Part shown: in pieces, positions 1 through 6,457 of the stretch
Numbering within the stretch: the stretch's first letter is position 1
How the letters are laid out: each line of letters starts with the position of its first letter
Source of the DNA: JAPYTY01 sp036338435
GTDB lineage: Bacteria; Acidobacteriota; UBA6911; RPQK01; JADFOI01
Length of the DNA: 11,845 bases
Reading direction: 5' to 3'
NCBI GenBank assembly: GCA_036338435.1
Contig: JAYZCG010000029.1
Coordinates: 1 to 11,845, forward strand
Position numbers and translations under genes: made by a program
Notes under the pieces: model-generated
Told to the model about the DNA's origin: nothing
Database searches by the model: none
What the model saw: the letters and a program-made list of their open reading frames with translations, nothing else

Positions 1-1
1 C

Positions 2-118
2 GCATTAAAAACCGAGCGCAAGCGGTATCTAATTTTAGAAATGGACGAACAGGTAGGTAATTACGTTGCACAGTTGAAGTCGCACAATGCGGGCCTGTGG
101 TTGGAGAGAGGGGTGTAG
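2..118 (+). CDS. C-terminal fragment of an unidentified protein
   Basis: This is an open frame running in from the left edge for 38 codons to a TAG at 116-118. The visible tail reads ..YLILEMDEQVGNYVAQL.. and ends ..LWLERGV. I do not recognise the family. leuS often precedes lptE in Gram-negative bacteria, but this tail does not resemble the end of a leucyl-tRNA synthetase. The strand-then-helix pattern (LILEM, then an amphipathic helix) could be the end of an alpha/beta enzyme such as a methyltransferase, but that is only an impression. The frame is supported because the next gene starts within a few bases of this stop with the same orientation and tight packing. Confidence 0.55.
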   Translation, partial: ALKTERKRYLILEMDEQVGNYVAQLKSHNAGLWLERGV

Positions 119-123
119 AGGGA

Positions 124-642
124 TTGAGATTTCAACGCATATCCGCAGTTTTCGGACTAATGATGCTAGTCATGACCGGATGTGGTTATCGTGTAGCTTC
201 CAGTACTCGACTTTCCACGGGAATTACCACTATTGCTGTTCTGCCCTTTGAAAATGAAACGACGACATTTAAAGTGGAGCAGACACTTACCCGTTCTATA
301 ATCCGTGCTCTAATCGAAAAGACAAGTTACCGTGTGACGAGGGACACCGACAAAGCTGACAATATTCTCACGGGAGTGATATCACAGGTTACCGCCAATC
401 CTGTCATTTTTGGGAAAGAGACATTCGGATCTACCTTTCTAGTAACTTTGAATGCCAGCGTTGAATTGCAGGAACAGCAAACTGGCAGGATTCTGTTTAA
501 AAATGATGCATATATTTTCCGAGAGCAGTACATTATTAATGTTGACGTGAAGAATTTCTTTTCTGAACTTAATCCAGCCTTGGAACGTCTTGCTGATGAT
601 TTCGCTCACAGCGTGGTGGCAACTGTCATAGAAGGATTCTAG
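124..642 (+). CDS. lptE: LPS-assembly lipoprotein LptE
   Basis: LptE is an outer-membrane lipoprotein that plugs the LptD barrel and helps deliver lipopolysaccharide to the cell surface. With a TTG start at 124 the product is 172 residues, a usual length. The N-terminus is a lipoprotein signal peptide with a hydrophobic stretch (FGLMMLVMTGC) and lipobox cysteine C20, followed by GYRV, the typical 'CGY' opening of the family. Further family features are an AVLPFENET strand, an AD..LTG.I segment (..KADNILTGVI..) and a REQY motif near residue 135. A GTG at 97, inside the previous gene, also keeps the frame. I prefer TTG 124 because the purine-rich GGAGAGAGGGG at 103-113 sits about 10 bases upstream and the signal peptide is then a normal length. 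The lipobox is slightly off consensus (MTG before Cys). The neighbouring holA supports the call, since lptE-holA is conserved in many proteobacteria. Confidence 0.85.
   Translation: MRFQRISAVFGLMMLVMTGCGYRVASSTRLSTGITTIAVLPFENETTTFKVEQTLTRSIIRALIEKTSYRVTRDTDKADNILTGVISQVTANPVIFGKETFGSTFLVTLNASVELQEQQTGRILFKNDAYIFREQYIINVDVKNFFSELNPALERLADDFAHSVVATVIEGF
630..636 (+). promoter_or_regulatory. Shine-Dalgarno for holA that points to an ATT start
   Basis: AGAAGGA lies at the 3' end of lptE, 8 bases before the ATT codon at 645. It is the only good ribosome-binding sequence near the expected N-terminus of the DNA polymerase III delta subunit, and it decides the start chosen for that gene. Confidence 0.5.
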
Positions 643-644
643 AT

Positions 645-1592
645 ATTAATTTCTCGGAGTTTAAAAAAACAATCTATTCTCCTGAGCCTATATATTTACT
701 AATCACCGATCAGGGCTATCTAAAAAAACAGGTCCTTGAATTTTGCCGGGATCAAGTCGAGGATGGAACCGAAACCTTTAACTGGACAGTCTGCAATCTT
801 AGCCATGATCCCATTTCAAATCTACTAAACACGGCCCGCACCCTCCCATGGACAGCCTCTCGTCGGTGGATCTATGTGAGAGATGCTGACTTATCTGTTA
901 AGAAGTTGAAGGAATACCTCACAGATCCATCTCTGCAAACTACCATGATACTGGAGGTGAAAAGACGCTCGCGTCAGTGGTCCAAACTTCCTACGATTGA
1001 ATTATCTGAGAGCACAAATGTAATTCACTGGATCACGAGCAAAGTCAAGAGTGAAGGTTATGAGATTGAAGGTAGTGCTGCCGAGGCCATCGTAGAACTT
1101 GTCGGCGAAGATTACGAAACATTGGATGCAGCATTGGAAAAATTGTTTTTACTGGAAACCAAAAGTCGGGAAATTTCCTGCGAATTAGTCCTGCAGGTAA
1201 CCCGTCCAACTCGGGATTACGATGTGTTTGCATTGATTGGAGCAATTGCCGGAGGCAACGGGGCATTGGCCTTACGTGTCCTGGATCGTTTGTTTGAATC
1301 TGGTATGCCGCCTACTAAGATCGTCTCGATGCTCTACTGGAATTTCCGTAGGGTGTTAGCAGCCCGGGAAATGTTGGATCAAGGGCGATCGTTCCAGACT
1401 ATTTTGACTGAATTGAAAATTTGGAGTTACAAAAATAGAGAGAAGAAAATCCGATCTTTTCCTCACGAGGTTTTACTTGAAATACTGGTCTGTTTGCGTG
1501 AGACTGATCGATTATGCAAAAGCACTAATACCGATCCGAAGATCCACCTGGAGAGGGTGATCGTTGACACCTGCCAGAGCAACTCCCTATAA
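645..1592 (+). CDS. holA: DNA polymerase III delta subunit HolA, probable ATT start
   Basis: HolA is the delta subunit of the clamp loader; it opens the beta sliding clamp so that it can be loaded on DNA. The frame is open from 600. Translation from 645 gives 315 residues, a little below the usual 320-345. The N-terminus holds the family pattern: ..PEPIYLLITDQGYLKKQVL.. (normally vYLL.G.e.yL), then the ARTLPW..SRRWIYVRDAD segment around residues 62-80, where the family has a.tlPf...rrlv.v.da. The rest is helical, with ..DYDVFALIGAIAGGN.. and ..ERVIVD.. near the end, as in the delta C-terminal collar domain. No ATG, GTG or TTG occurs in frame between the upstream stop (597-599) and GTG 876. 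Starting at 876 would remove about 77 conserved residues. ATT 645 has an SD 8 bases upstream and lies 2 bases after the lptE stop, so I take it as the start. A base error or recent mutation of an ATG is the alternative. Confidence 0.85.
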   Translation: MNFSEFKKTIYSPEPIYLLITDQGYLKKQVLEFCRDQVEDGTETFNWTVCNLSHDPISNLLNTARTLPWTASRRWIYVRDADLSVKKLKEYLTDPSLQTTMILEVKRRSRQWSKLPTIELSESTNVIHWITSKVKSEGYEIEGSAAEAIVELVGEDYETLDAALEKLFLLETKSREISCELVLQVTRPTRDYDVFALIGAIAGGNGALALRVLDRLFESGMPPTKIVSMLYWNFRRVLAAREMLDQGRSFQTILTELKIWSYKNREKKIRSFPHEVLLEILVCLRETDRLCKSTNTDPKIHLERVIVDTCQSNSL

Positions 1593-1625
1593 TTGAAGCT
1601 CTAAAAAGGCGAGGAGAATCCGTAT

Positions 1626-1892
1626 ATGCCCAATATTAAGTCGGCAAAAAAGCGAATGGTGCAGAATGAAATTAGGCGGGATAGAAACCGGCAGAGGCGT
1701 AGTCGGATCAGAACGGAAATAAAGAGGTTTCAAGACCTGCTAAGTGCGCAGAAAACAGATGAAGCACAAGAGCTGTTAAAAAAAGTCTATTCTGTTATTG
1801 ATAGGTCAGCCCAAAAAGGCGTAATCCATTCAAATACTGCTGCACGGTACAAGTCGCAACTAACAAAACGCCTGACCGATCCCGTTTCTTAG
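1626..1892 (+). CDS. rpsT: 30S ribosomal protein S20
   Basis: S20 is a primary 16S rRNA-binding protein of the small ribosomal subunit. The product is 88 residues, the normal length. It opens with MPNIKSAKKRM, continues with a run of Arg and Lys in the first 35 residues (..RRDRNRQRRSRIRTEIK..), and has the typical C-terminal ..IHSNTAARYKSQLTKRL segment (usually kGvih.n.AaRkKSrL...). A GAGGAG at 1611-1616, 9 bases before ATG 1626, is a strong ribosome-binding site. The gene follows holA after 33 bases and is probably co-transcribed with it. I saw no convincing intrinsic terminator after the stop. Confidence 0.97.
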   Translation: MPNIKSAKKRMVQNEIRRDRNRQRRSRIRTEIKRFQDLLSAQKTDEAQELLKKVYSVIDRSAQKGVIHSNTAARYKSQLTKRLTDPVS

Positions 1893-1931
1893 CCCTGAGT
1901 TTTGTTCAACAAGATCTTTTGTGTCTAGTTA

Positions 1932-1947
1932 CAGTACTGGGTTAACC
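1932..1947. repeat. Two abutting 8-bp palindromes upstream of ddl
   Basis: CAGTACTG (1932-1939) is followed directly by GGTTAACC (1940-1947). Each is a perfect inverted repeat, and they lie in the 128-base gap between rpsT and ddl. They could be protein-binding half-sites, but chance is a real possibility. I found no convincing promoter hexamers or T-tract terminator in this gap. Confidence 0.3.
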
Positions 1948-2020
1948 GTCTGGGCTGTTTGTGTTTCCATGTGGTAAAGAGTAGATCTTTTAATCTTTTC
2001 TGGCCTAGGAAAGGGAATCT

Positions 2021-3112
2021 GTGAATATTAGTACCTCACGAAGGCACTTAGTTCTCCTTTGCGGTGGAAGGTCAGCCGAGCATGAGGTGTCTTTCCAATC
2101 AGCCGCAGCTATTTTGCAATATTTGGACAAAACTAAATATCGTATTTCTGTGCTTGGGATTGAAAAAAATGGTTCTTTGTGTGCGCCTGAAATTACCAAG
2201 CAGAACCTTCAACTCGAATGTTTACAGGAAATCAACTTTCCAAATGGACAACACTGGATTCCAATTGTGATTGAATTAACGCCTGCTCCCGAAATGATTT
2301 TGCCTATCTTGCATGGTCCTTTCGGAGAAGATGGGACTGTTCAGGGGGTTCTCGAAGTACTCGATATACCCTACGTTGGCGCTGGAGTGTCGGCTTCAGC
2401 AATAGCAATGGATAAGATTTACAGTAAAAAGCTGTTACTTCAGGAAGGATTACCTATTCTTCCCTTCTTTTCACTGAATCACGAGACGTGGAAAAACGAT
2501 AGAGAATACTGCTTACGGCGTGTTGTCAATGAACTGTCTTATCCAGTATTTGTTAAACCAGCCAATCTAGGCTCATCAATTGGTGTAAGCAAGAGTAATA
2601 CTAAAGATGAATTGCTTAAACATGTCGAGATTGCTTTTAACTATGATGATCACATTATTGTTGAGCAGGCCATCGATGCTCGTGAGATTGAAGTCTCCGT
2701 GCTTGGAAATACTAGCCCTCAGGTTTCTATAGCAGGTGAAATTATTCCGTCCCGAGAGTTCTATTCTTATGAGGCCAAGTATCTCGATAAGACAAGCGAA
2801 CTTCTGATACCGGCCCCTATCAGCCAAGAGCAGATGAAGCATGTGCGCGATCTGGCCTTGGAGACTTTCAAAATATTGCGACTAGAGGGTATGGCGCGCA
2901 TCGACTTCTTGATGGATCGTGATACTGGGAAATTCTGGATTAGCGAACCTAATACAATGCCCGGATTTACCGACGTTAGCATGTATCCAAAACTGTGGGA
3001 GGCCTCTGGACTCGACTATACTGCATTGCTTGATAGCTTGATTGATTTAGGTTTGGAAAGAAACCAAGTCCGTGGACGTTTTTCTGTCGATCGACACGAA
3101 CAGTCCCGGTAA
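2021..3112 (+). CDS. ddl: D-alanine--D-alanine ligase
   Basis: Ddl joins two D-alanines using ATP in the cytoplasm to make the dipeptide end of the peptidoglycan precursor. The product is 363 residues, at the long (DdlA-like) end of the family. The N-terminal domain has the signature LCGGRSAEHEVSFQSA (about residues 13-28) and HGPFGEDGTVQG starting at H98. The ATP-grasp part shows ..FVKPANLGSSIGVSK.., then EFYSYEAKY (246-254), with the Lys-Tyr pair expected of a true D-Ala-D-Ala ligase rather than a VanA-type lactate ligase. Near the end, MARIDFLMD and SEPNTMPGFTDVSMYP (308 on) supply the metal-binding Asp, Glu309 and Asn311. The start is GTG 2021 with AGGAAAGGG at 2007-2015. The usual Asn before that Glu is Ser here, a mild variant. 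The gene stands alone between gaps of 128 and 115 bases. Confidence 0.97.
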   Translation: MNISTSRRHLVLLCGGRSAEHEVSFQSAAAILQYLDKTKYRISVLGIEKNGSLCAPEITKQNLQLECLQEINFPNGQHWIPIVIELTPAPEMILPILHGPFGEDGTVQGVLEVLDIPYVGAGVSASAIAMDKIYSKKLLLQEGLPILPFFSLNHETWKNDREYCLRRVVNELSYPVFVKPANLGSSIGVSKSNTKDELLKHVEIAFNYDDHIIVEQAIDAREIEVSVLGNTSPQVSIAGEIIPSREFYSYEAKYLDKTSELLIPAPISQEQMKHVRDLALETFKILRLEGMARIDFLMDRDTGKFWISEPNTMPGFTDVSMYPKLWEASGLDYTALLDSLIDLGLERNQVRGRFSVDRHEQSR

Positions 3113-3120
3113 TGATTTGC

Positions 3121-3149
3121 TTGATTGAGTCAGCTAGATGTGCTAAATT
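3121..3149 (+). promoter_or_regulatory. Candidate sigma70-type promoter for the DUF465 gene
   Basis: TTGATT (3121-3126) and TAAATT (3144-3149) are separated by 17 bases, and a TG at 3141-3142 gives an extended -10 element. Transcription would start near 3156, leaving a leader of about 70 bases before the DUF465 start. The prediction uses the E. coli consensus, and the host sigma factor is unknown. Confidence 0.45.
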
Positions 3150-3211
3150 TCGGCCCGATTGAGATGTTCTATAGCTGGCCATTTAGATCTTTACTCATAA
3201 TTAAAATCGAC

Positions 3212-3219
3212 GGGGAGAG
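3212..3219 (+). promoter_or_regulatory. Shine-Dalgarno that selects ATG 3228
   Basis: GGGGAGAG ends 8 bases before ATG 3228 but only 2 bases before the in-frame GTG at 3222. The spacing favours the ATG. Confidence 0.7.
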
Positions 3220-3227
3220 CAGTGAAT

Positions 3228-3446
3228 ATGAATGAAGTTGACATCAAGGCACATCTGATTGCAAATGACCAGACATTTTGCCAAATGGATCAACAGCATC
3301 GGGGCTATGAAACACAGCTAAAGAAATTGCAGGACAAATCCTATCTTAGTAATGAGGAACAACTCGAAGAAACAGTCCTTAAGAAGAAGAAGCTAGCTCT
3401 CAAGGATCATATGCAGGAACTTATCCACCGTTACCAGAGTGAGTAG
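3228..3446 (+). CDS. DUF465 / YdcH-family small protein
   Basis: The product is 72 residues, highly charged and predicted to be two alpha helices. The first helix (about residues 4-35) has ..IKAHLIANDQTFCQMDQQH. A short linker contains SYLSNEEQLEE, and a lysine-rich second helix has ..KKKKLALKDHMQELI. The linker pattern 'yLs.eEq.ee..LKk.KL.lKD.m' is characteristic of the DUF465 family, which has no established biochemical role; a coiled-coil hairpin is expected. The start is ATG 3228 because the SD spacing is right for it (GTG 3222 is too close). The gene appears to be its own unit, with a promoter-like sequence upstream and an intrinsic terminator downstream. Function is unknown. Confidence 0.85.
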   Translation: MNEVDIKAHLIANDQTFCQMDQQHRGYETQLKKLQDKSYLSNEEQLEETVLKKKKLALKDHMQELIHRYQSE

Positions 3447-3515
3447 CCTGTCTGAAATCTGACCTAGCTAGGATCTGGAGAATGGTGCTCTCTTGATGTA
3501 AAGGGTGAAGAGTCG

Positions 3516-3544
3516 TTGACAGGATGCGTTAGCCCGCGTACAAG
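3516..3544 (+). promoter_or_regulatory. Candidate psd promoter overlapping the terminator
   Basis: A perfect -35 box TTGACA (3516-3521) is followed after 17 bases by TACAAG (3539-3544), a 4-of-6 match to the -10 consensus. The predicted start is near 3551, inside the 3' half of the terminator hairpin, about 26 bases before the psd ATG. Such transcripts would lack the 5' arm and escape termination. Confidence 0.45.
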
Positions 3545-3567
3545 GTTTTGCCTTGGAGCGGGTTTTT
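3531..3567 (+). terminator. Intrinsic terminator after the DUF465 gene
   Basis: The hairpin pairs CCCGC (3533-3537) with GCGGG (3558-3562) and CAAGG (3541-3545) with CCTTG (3551-3555). There is a small internal loop (GTA/GA) and a 5-base terminal loop TTTTG. Five Ts follow at 3563-3567. It lies about 85 bases after the DUF465 stop and just before the psd start. Confidence 0.7.
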
Positions 3568-3576
3568 CTATATACC

Positions 3577-4182
3577 ATGATTAAAGATGCCTACCCCTTC
3601 TTATTCCCGCTCCTCTTTCTGGGCGCATTGTTCATTTGGTACGAGTTTATTTTTACTGCTGTTCTTTTTTTCATCTTTTCCGTATTTGTTGTTTTCTTTT
3701 TCAGGAATCCAGAAAGATTAGTCCCTGAAGAGCCTGATGTTGTTGTAAGTCCAGCTGATGGCAAGGTTATTCGCCTGGATCGACAGGGAGATCAATGGAT
3801 TTTGAGCATTTTTCTGTCTATCTTCGATGTGCACGTGAATCGGGCGCCCATTAGTGGCACAATCGTCAGAAAGGATTACCAACCTGGAAAGTTTAGGATA
3901 GCCTTTGACGAGCGTGCTTCGATTGAGAATGAGCGTGTCACCATTGCCATTGAGGGGGAAAGGAGTCTGACCTTTTCACTGATAGCTGGTATCGTGGCTC
4001 GGCGCATTCGGGTTTGGAAAAATGAAGGAGATCAGATCAAGAAAGGTGATAGAATAGGGCTGATCAGGTTTGGAAGCCGCGTTGATATCGTATTCCCATC
4101 TCATTGCGACATCGTTGTGAATGTGGGTGATCGAGTCTATGGGGGGAGCAGTATTCTGGGTCGCTGGACACGGAAGGAATAG
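3577..4182 (+). CDS. psd: Phosphatidylserine decarboxylase (short form, pyruvoyl enzyme)
   Basis: Psd decarboxylates phosphatidylserine to phosphatidylethanolamine at the inner membrane. From ATG 3577 the product is 201 residues, matching the short Psd class. Two hydrophobic segments occupy about residues 7-45, ending in FFFRNPER, a family landmark. The catalytic parts are SPADGKV (58-64, Asp61), FDVHVNRAPISG (His86) and RFGSRVDI. In the last, Gly166-Ser167 is the expected self-cleavage site that turns Ser167 into the pyruvoyl group, giving a large beta chain and a short 35-residue alpha chain. The catalytic assignments are by family analogy. An in-frame TTG at 3553 lies inside the terminator hairpin and I reject it. 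ATG 3577 has no clear SD. pssA follows 4 bases after the stop. Confidence 0.93.
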   Translation: MIKDAYPFLFPLLFLGALFIWYEFIFTAVLFFIFSVFVVFFFRNPERLVPEEPDVVVSPADGKVIRLDRQGDQWILSIFLSIFDVHVNRAPISGTIVRKDYQPGKFRIAFDERASIENERVTIAIEGERSLTFSLIAGIVARRIRVWKNEGDQIKKGDRIGLIRFGSRVDIVFPSHCDIVVNVGDRVYGGSSILGRWTRKE

Positions 4183-4186
4183 CAAC

Positions 4187-4969
4187 GTGAAAAGAGAACG
4201 ACGTTCCATAAAAGTCTTGAAAAGACCTCGCAAGTTACGCCAGAGCGCCTATTTATTGCCCAATATTTTTACTGTGGGAAATATTTTTGCTGGATTTTTT
4301 GCGGTTACGGCAGTCTTGAACGGACACCATGGCAATGCAGCAATTGCCATCGGAATTGCCGTTGTCTTGGACTTTTTTGACGGGTATGTAGCCCGACTTG
4401 TCAATGTCGCTACAGACTTTGGCTCCCACCTTGATTCCATAGCAGATGTTATTAGCTTCGGTATCGCACCTGCCTTGCTCATCTACTCTTGGGGTCTCAT
4501 GGGCCTGGGGAAGTTTGCTAGTTTTTCGGCTTTTTTCTTTCTCATGTGTGGCGCAACTCGACTTGCCAGGTTTAATACACAGGCGGGGCATTTAAAGCAT
4601 TTTTATGGACTACCTATTCCAGCAGCAGCAGGGTTTGTGGCAGCTATCACTCATTTGTTTAAAATCCCACCAGAGGGAGATCTCTTCACCATTCTTTTTG
4701 CCATCGTGAGTTATTTGCTTTCATTTCTTATGATCAGCAACATCCATTATTTGTCTTTGAAAGAGGTTAAGCTGAGCAGAGGCAAAGCTCACTTGAATAT
4801 ACTCCTTCTTGCTTTACTTGTGGCTGGTGTGATTTGGTACTCCGAACAGGTGTTGATGGCGTTGGCTGGAGTCTACCTATGCTCTGGATTAATTTCTCAA
4901 GCTCGTCAATCTATAAAACAATATCTGCGGCCAAAGGAACTATCACCCGAAGAGATTAATGCCGACTAG
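4187..4969 (+). CDS. pssA: CDP-diacylglycerol--serine O-phosphatidyltransferase
   Basis: PssA condenses CDP-diacylglycerol with L-serine to make phosphatidylserine, the substrate of the Psd encoded just upstream. The product is 260 residues from GTG 4187, which has GGAAGGA (4172-4178) 8 bases upstream and lies 4 bases after the psd stop. The CDP-alcohol phosphotransferase motif is complete: D65-G66-x2-A69-R70-x8-G79-x3-D83-x3-D87. A basic N-terminus is followed by a LLPNIFTVGNIF.GF segment typical of PssA, then several hydrophobic membrane helices to about residue 240. Substrate choice (serine, not inositol or glycerol phosphate) is inferred from the psd partner and the LPN.fT..N opening. A longer frame from 4121 exists but would overlap psd by 62 bases and has no supporting RBS. 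Confidence 0.93.
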   Translation: MKRERRSIKVLKRPRKLRQSAYLLPNIFTVGNIFAGFFAVTAVLNGHHGNAAIAIGIAVVLDFFDGYVARLVNVATDFGSHLDSIADVISFGIAPALLIYSWGLMGLGKFASFSAFFFLMCGATRLARFNTQAGHLKHFYGLPIPAAAGFVAAITHLFKIPPEGDLFTILFAIVSYLLSFLMISNIHYLSLKEVKLSRGKAHLNILLLALLVAGVIWYSEQVLMALAGVYLCSGLISQARQSIKQYLRPKELSPEEINAD

Positions 4970-5072
4970 TTCGGATTTTTCACAATAGTAATGGGAAGGT
5001 GATAGTTTAGATTATAGTTGCCCTTCGGCACTTGAGTAGGGCTGAGAAGGTGTGAATCCCTCCCTCTTGTTT

Positions 5073-5081
5073 TGCTACAAT
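5073..5081 (+). promoter_or_regulatory. Possible extended -10 promoter of mgtE
   Basis: TGCTACAAT (5073-5081) contains a 5-of-6 -10 hexamer TACAAT with the TGn extension. No good -35 box is found 16-18 bases upstream. Transcription would start near 5088-5090, only a few bases before ATG 5093, implying a leaderless or nearly leaderless message if ATG 5093 is the start. Confidence 0.3.
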
Positions 5082-5092
5082 GGCGGTTAAGT

Positions 5093-6457
5093 ATGCGTAA
5101 TCAAAGAGTTAATGTCATGGCGGGTTCGGTGCAAAAGTTGCTCCGACGAAATGCGCATAGCCACATTACAAATCTTCTGACAAAGCTACGTGCGGCTGAT
5201 ATTTCTAGCATTATGCTTGAAATGAGCGATCGAGAGCAGCGGTCTGTCTTTTCCATTCTGGTGGAGCGAGATCGACAACTTGCTGCCGAAACGTTAAAGA
5301 CTTTAGGTTTGGAGTGGGGGCTCGATCTTCTCATTCAGAGACCAAGTGAGGAGATTAGTGAGGTTATTCAGGAAATGGAGTCGGATGTAGCGGCATCGTT
5401 TGTCTCAGCGCTACCGGAGAAAATAGCTCAGGAAGTTTTGGAGACAATGGATACCGAGGGGTCTAGTGAGGTTCAGGAGCTACTTGGCTACGAGGAGGAA
5501 ACTGCCGGGAGAATTATGACTCCCAATATGTTTTCTCTGCACGAGGAGCTCACGGTTAGCGAAGCCATTCAGACTATTCAGACAGCCCAGGATCTCGAAA
5601 TGGTCTTTTACCTCTACGTTGTCGACGGACGAAATCACTTGGTCGGGGTCGTCTCATTGCGCCAACTTCTGATGGTTTCGCCCACTACTCCTTTGAGCAA
5701 GGTAATGACCACCGATGTTATAACAGTCACAACAGACACTGATCAAGAGGAGGTGGCAGACCAAGTTGCTCTTTATGATCTCCTAGCCATCCCGGTAGTG
5801 GATGATACTAACAAGTTAGTGGGGACGATAACAGTTGATGATGTGATAGACGTTATCAAGGATGAAGCAACTGAAGACATCTTTCACCTTGCCGGTGTTG
5901 AAGCTGATGATCACATTCATACTCCCGCACTAACCTCGGTCAAGAAAAGGCTTCCCTGGTTAATAGTTAATTTAGCTACTGCTTTGTTGGCTGCAACCGT
6001 GGTGGCTTTGTATGAGCCTACAATAGCAAGATTTTCATTTTTGGCTGTCTTTCTGCCCGTTGTGGCTGGGTTGGGTGGCAATTCAGGAACCCAGACCCTG
6101 ACGGTCATTGTTCGGGGTCTTGCACTAGGAGAAGTCAGTTGGGAAAGTGGCAAGGCTATGCTTCTTAAAGAAATCATGGTTGGGGTCAGTAACGGAATTG
6201 TAATGGGCCTCATTGCTGGTACTGTGGCTTATGCATGGAAGGGGAATTATACGCTAGGGCTGGTTCTGGGAACTGCCATGGCTATCAATGTCGTGGTGGC
6301 AGGCATTGTCGGCACTCTGGTACCTCTCACCTTAAAGAGGTTTGGGGTAGATCCTGCTATTGCGTCTAGTATTTTTGTCACAACCTTTACTGATGCAGTG
6401 GGATTCCTTTCATTCTTGGGATTGGCTACATTTCTACTTCACTATCTTCCAGTGTAA
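5093..6457 (+). CDS. mgtE: MgtE-type magnesium transporter
   Basis: MgtE is a dimeric, Mg2+-gated channel in the inner membrane. The product is 454 residues from ATG 5093, a normal length. It shows the full domain order: a helical N-domain (about 1-130, with ..LLTKLRAADIS.. and repeated MSDREQR/LPEKIA-like turns), two CBS domains (starting at MTP 142 and MTT 205, ending near residue 262 at ..VDDVIDVI..), a plug helix and five membrane helices. The membrane part has GGNSGTQT (328-335) followed by V.RGLALGE, and FTDAVGF with Asp434 at the position expected for the ion-selectivity aspartate. Some family members also carry Co2+. ATG 5093 gives an N-terminus similar in length to relatives (V..LLRR near residue 15). 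TTG 5072 and ATG 5117 are alternatives, and none has a strong SD. The stop overlaps the recO start by one base (TAATG). Confidence 0.94.
   Translation: MRNQRVNVMAGSVQKLLRRNAHSHITNLLTKLRAADISSIMLEMSDREQRSVFSILVERDRQLAAETLKTLGLEWGLDLLIQRPSEEISEVIQEMESDVAASFVSALPEKIAQEVLETMDTEGSSEVQELLGYEEETAGRIMTPNMFSLHEELTVSEAIQTIQTAQDLEMVFYLYVVDGRNHLVGVVSLRQLLMVSPTTPLSKVMTTDVITVTTDTDQEEVADQVALYDLLAIPVVDDTNKLVGTITVDDVIDVIKDEATEDIFHLAGVEADDHIHTPALTSVKKRLPWLIVNLATALLAATVVALYEPTIARFSFLAVFLPVVAGLGGNSGTQTLTVIVRGLALGEVSWESGKAMLLKEIMVGVSNGIVMGLIAGTVAYAWKGNYTLGLVLGTAMAINVVVAGIVGTLVPLTLKRFGVDPAIASSIFVTTFTDAVGFLSFLGLATFLLHYLPV

Noticed and set aside
876..1592. GTG 876 as the start of holA
   Set aside because: It would remove about 77 residues that match the delta-subunit N-terminus, and no SD precedes it.
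3222..3227. GTG 3222 as the start of the DUF465 gene
   Set aside because: The SD ends only 2 bases before it. ATG 3228 has the normal 8-base spacing.
3463..3472. 10-base palindrome CCTAGCTAGG after the DUF465 gene
   Set aside because: About ten such palindromes are expected by chance in a window this size, and nothing around it suggests a site.
3553..3576. TTG 3553 as the start of psd
   Set aside because: It lies in the 3' arm of the terminator hairpin and has only a weak AAGG upstream. Short-form Psd proteins begin at about the position of ATG 3577.
4121..4186. GTG 4121 as the start of pssA
   Set aside because: It would overlap psd by 62 bases, and the added residues do not fit the family. 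GTG 4187 has a good SD directly after the psd stop.
5036..5062. TPP riboswitch suggested by GGGCTGAGA
   Set aside because: Only the 5' CTGAGA-like piece is present. The ACCTGATC...TAATGCCAGCG half is absent, and the gene downstream is not thiamine related.
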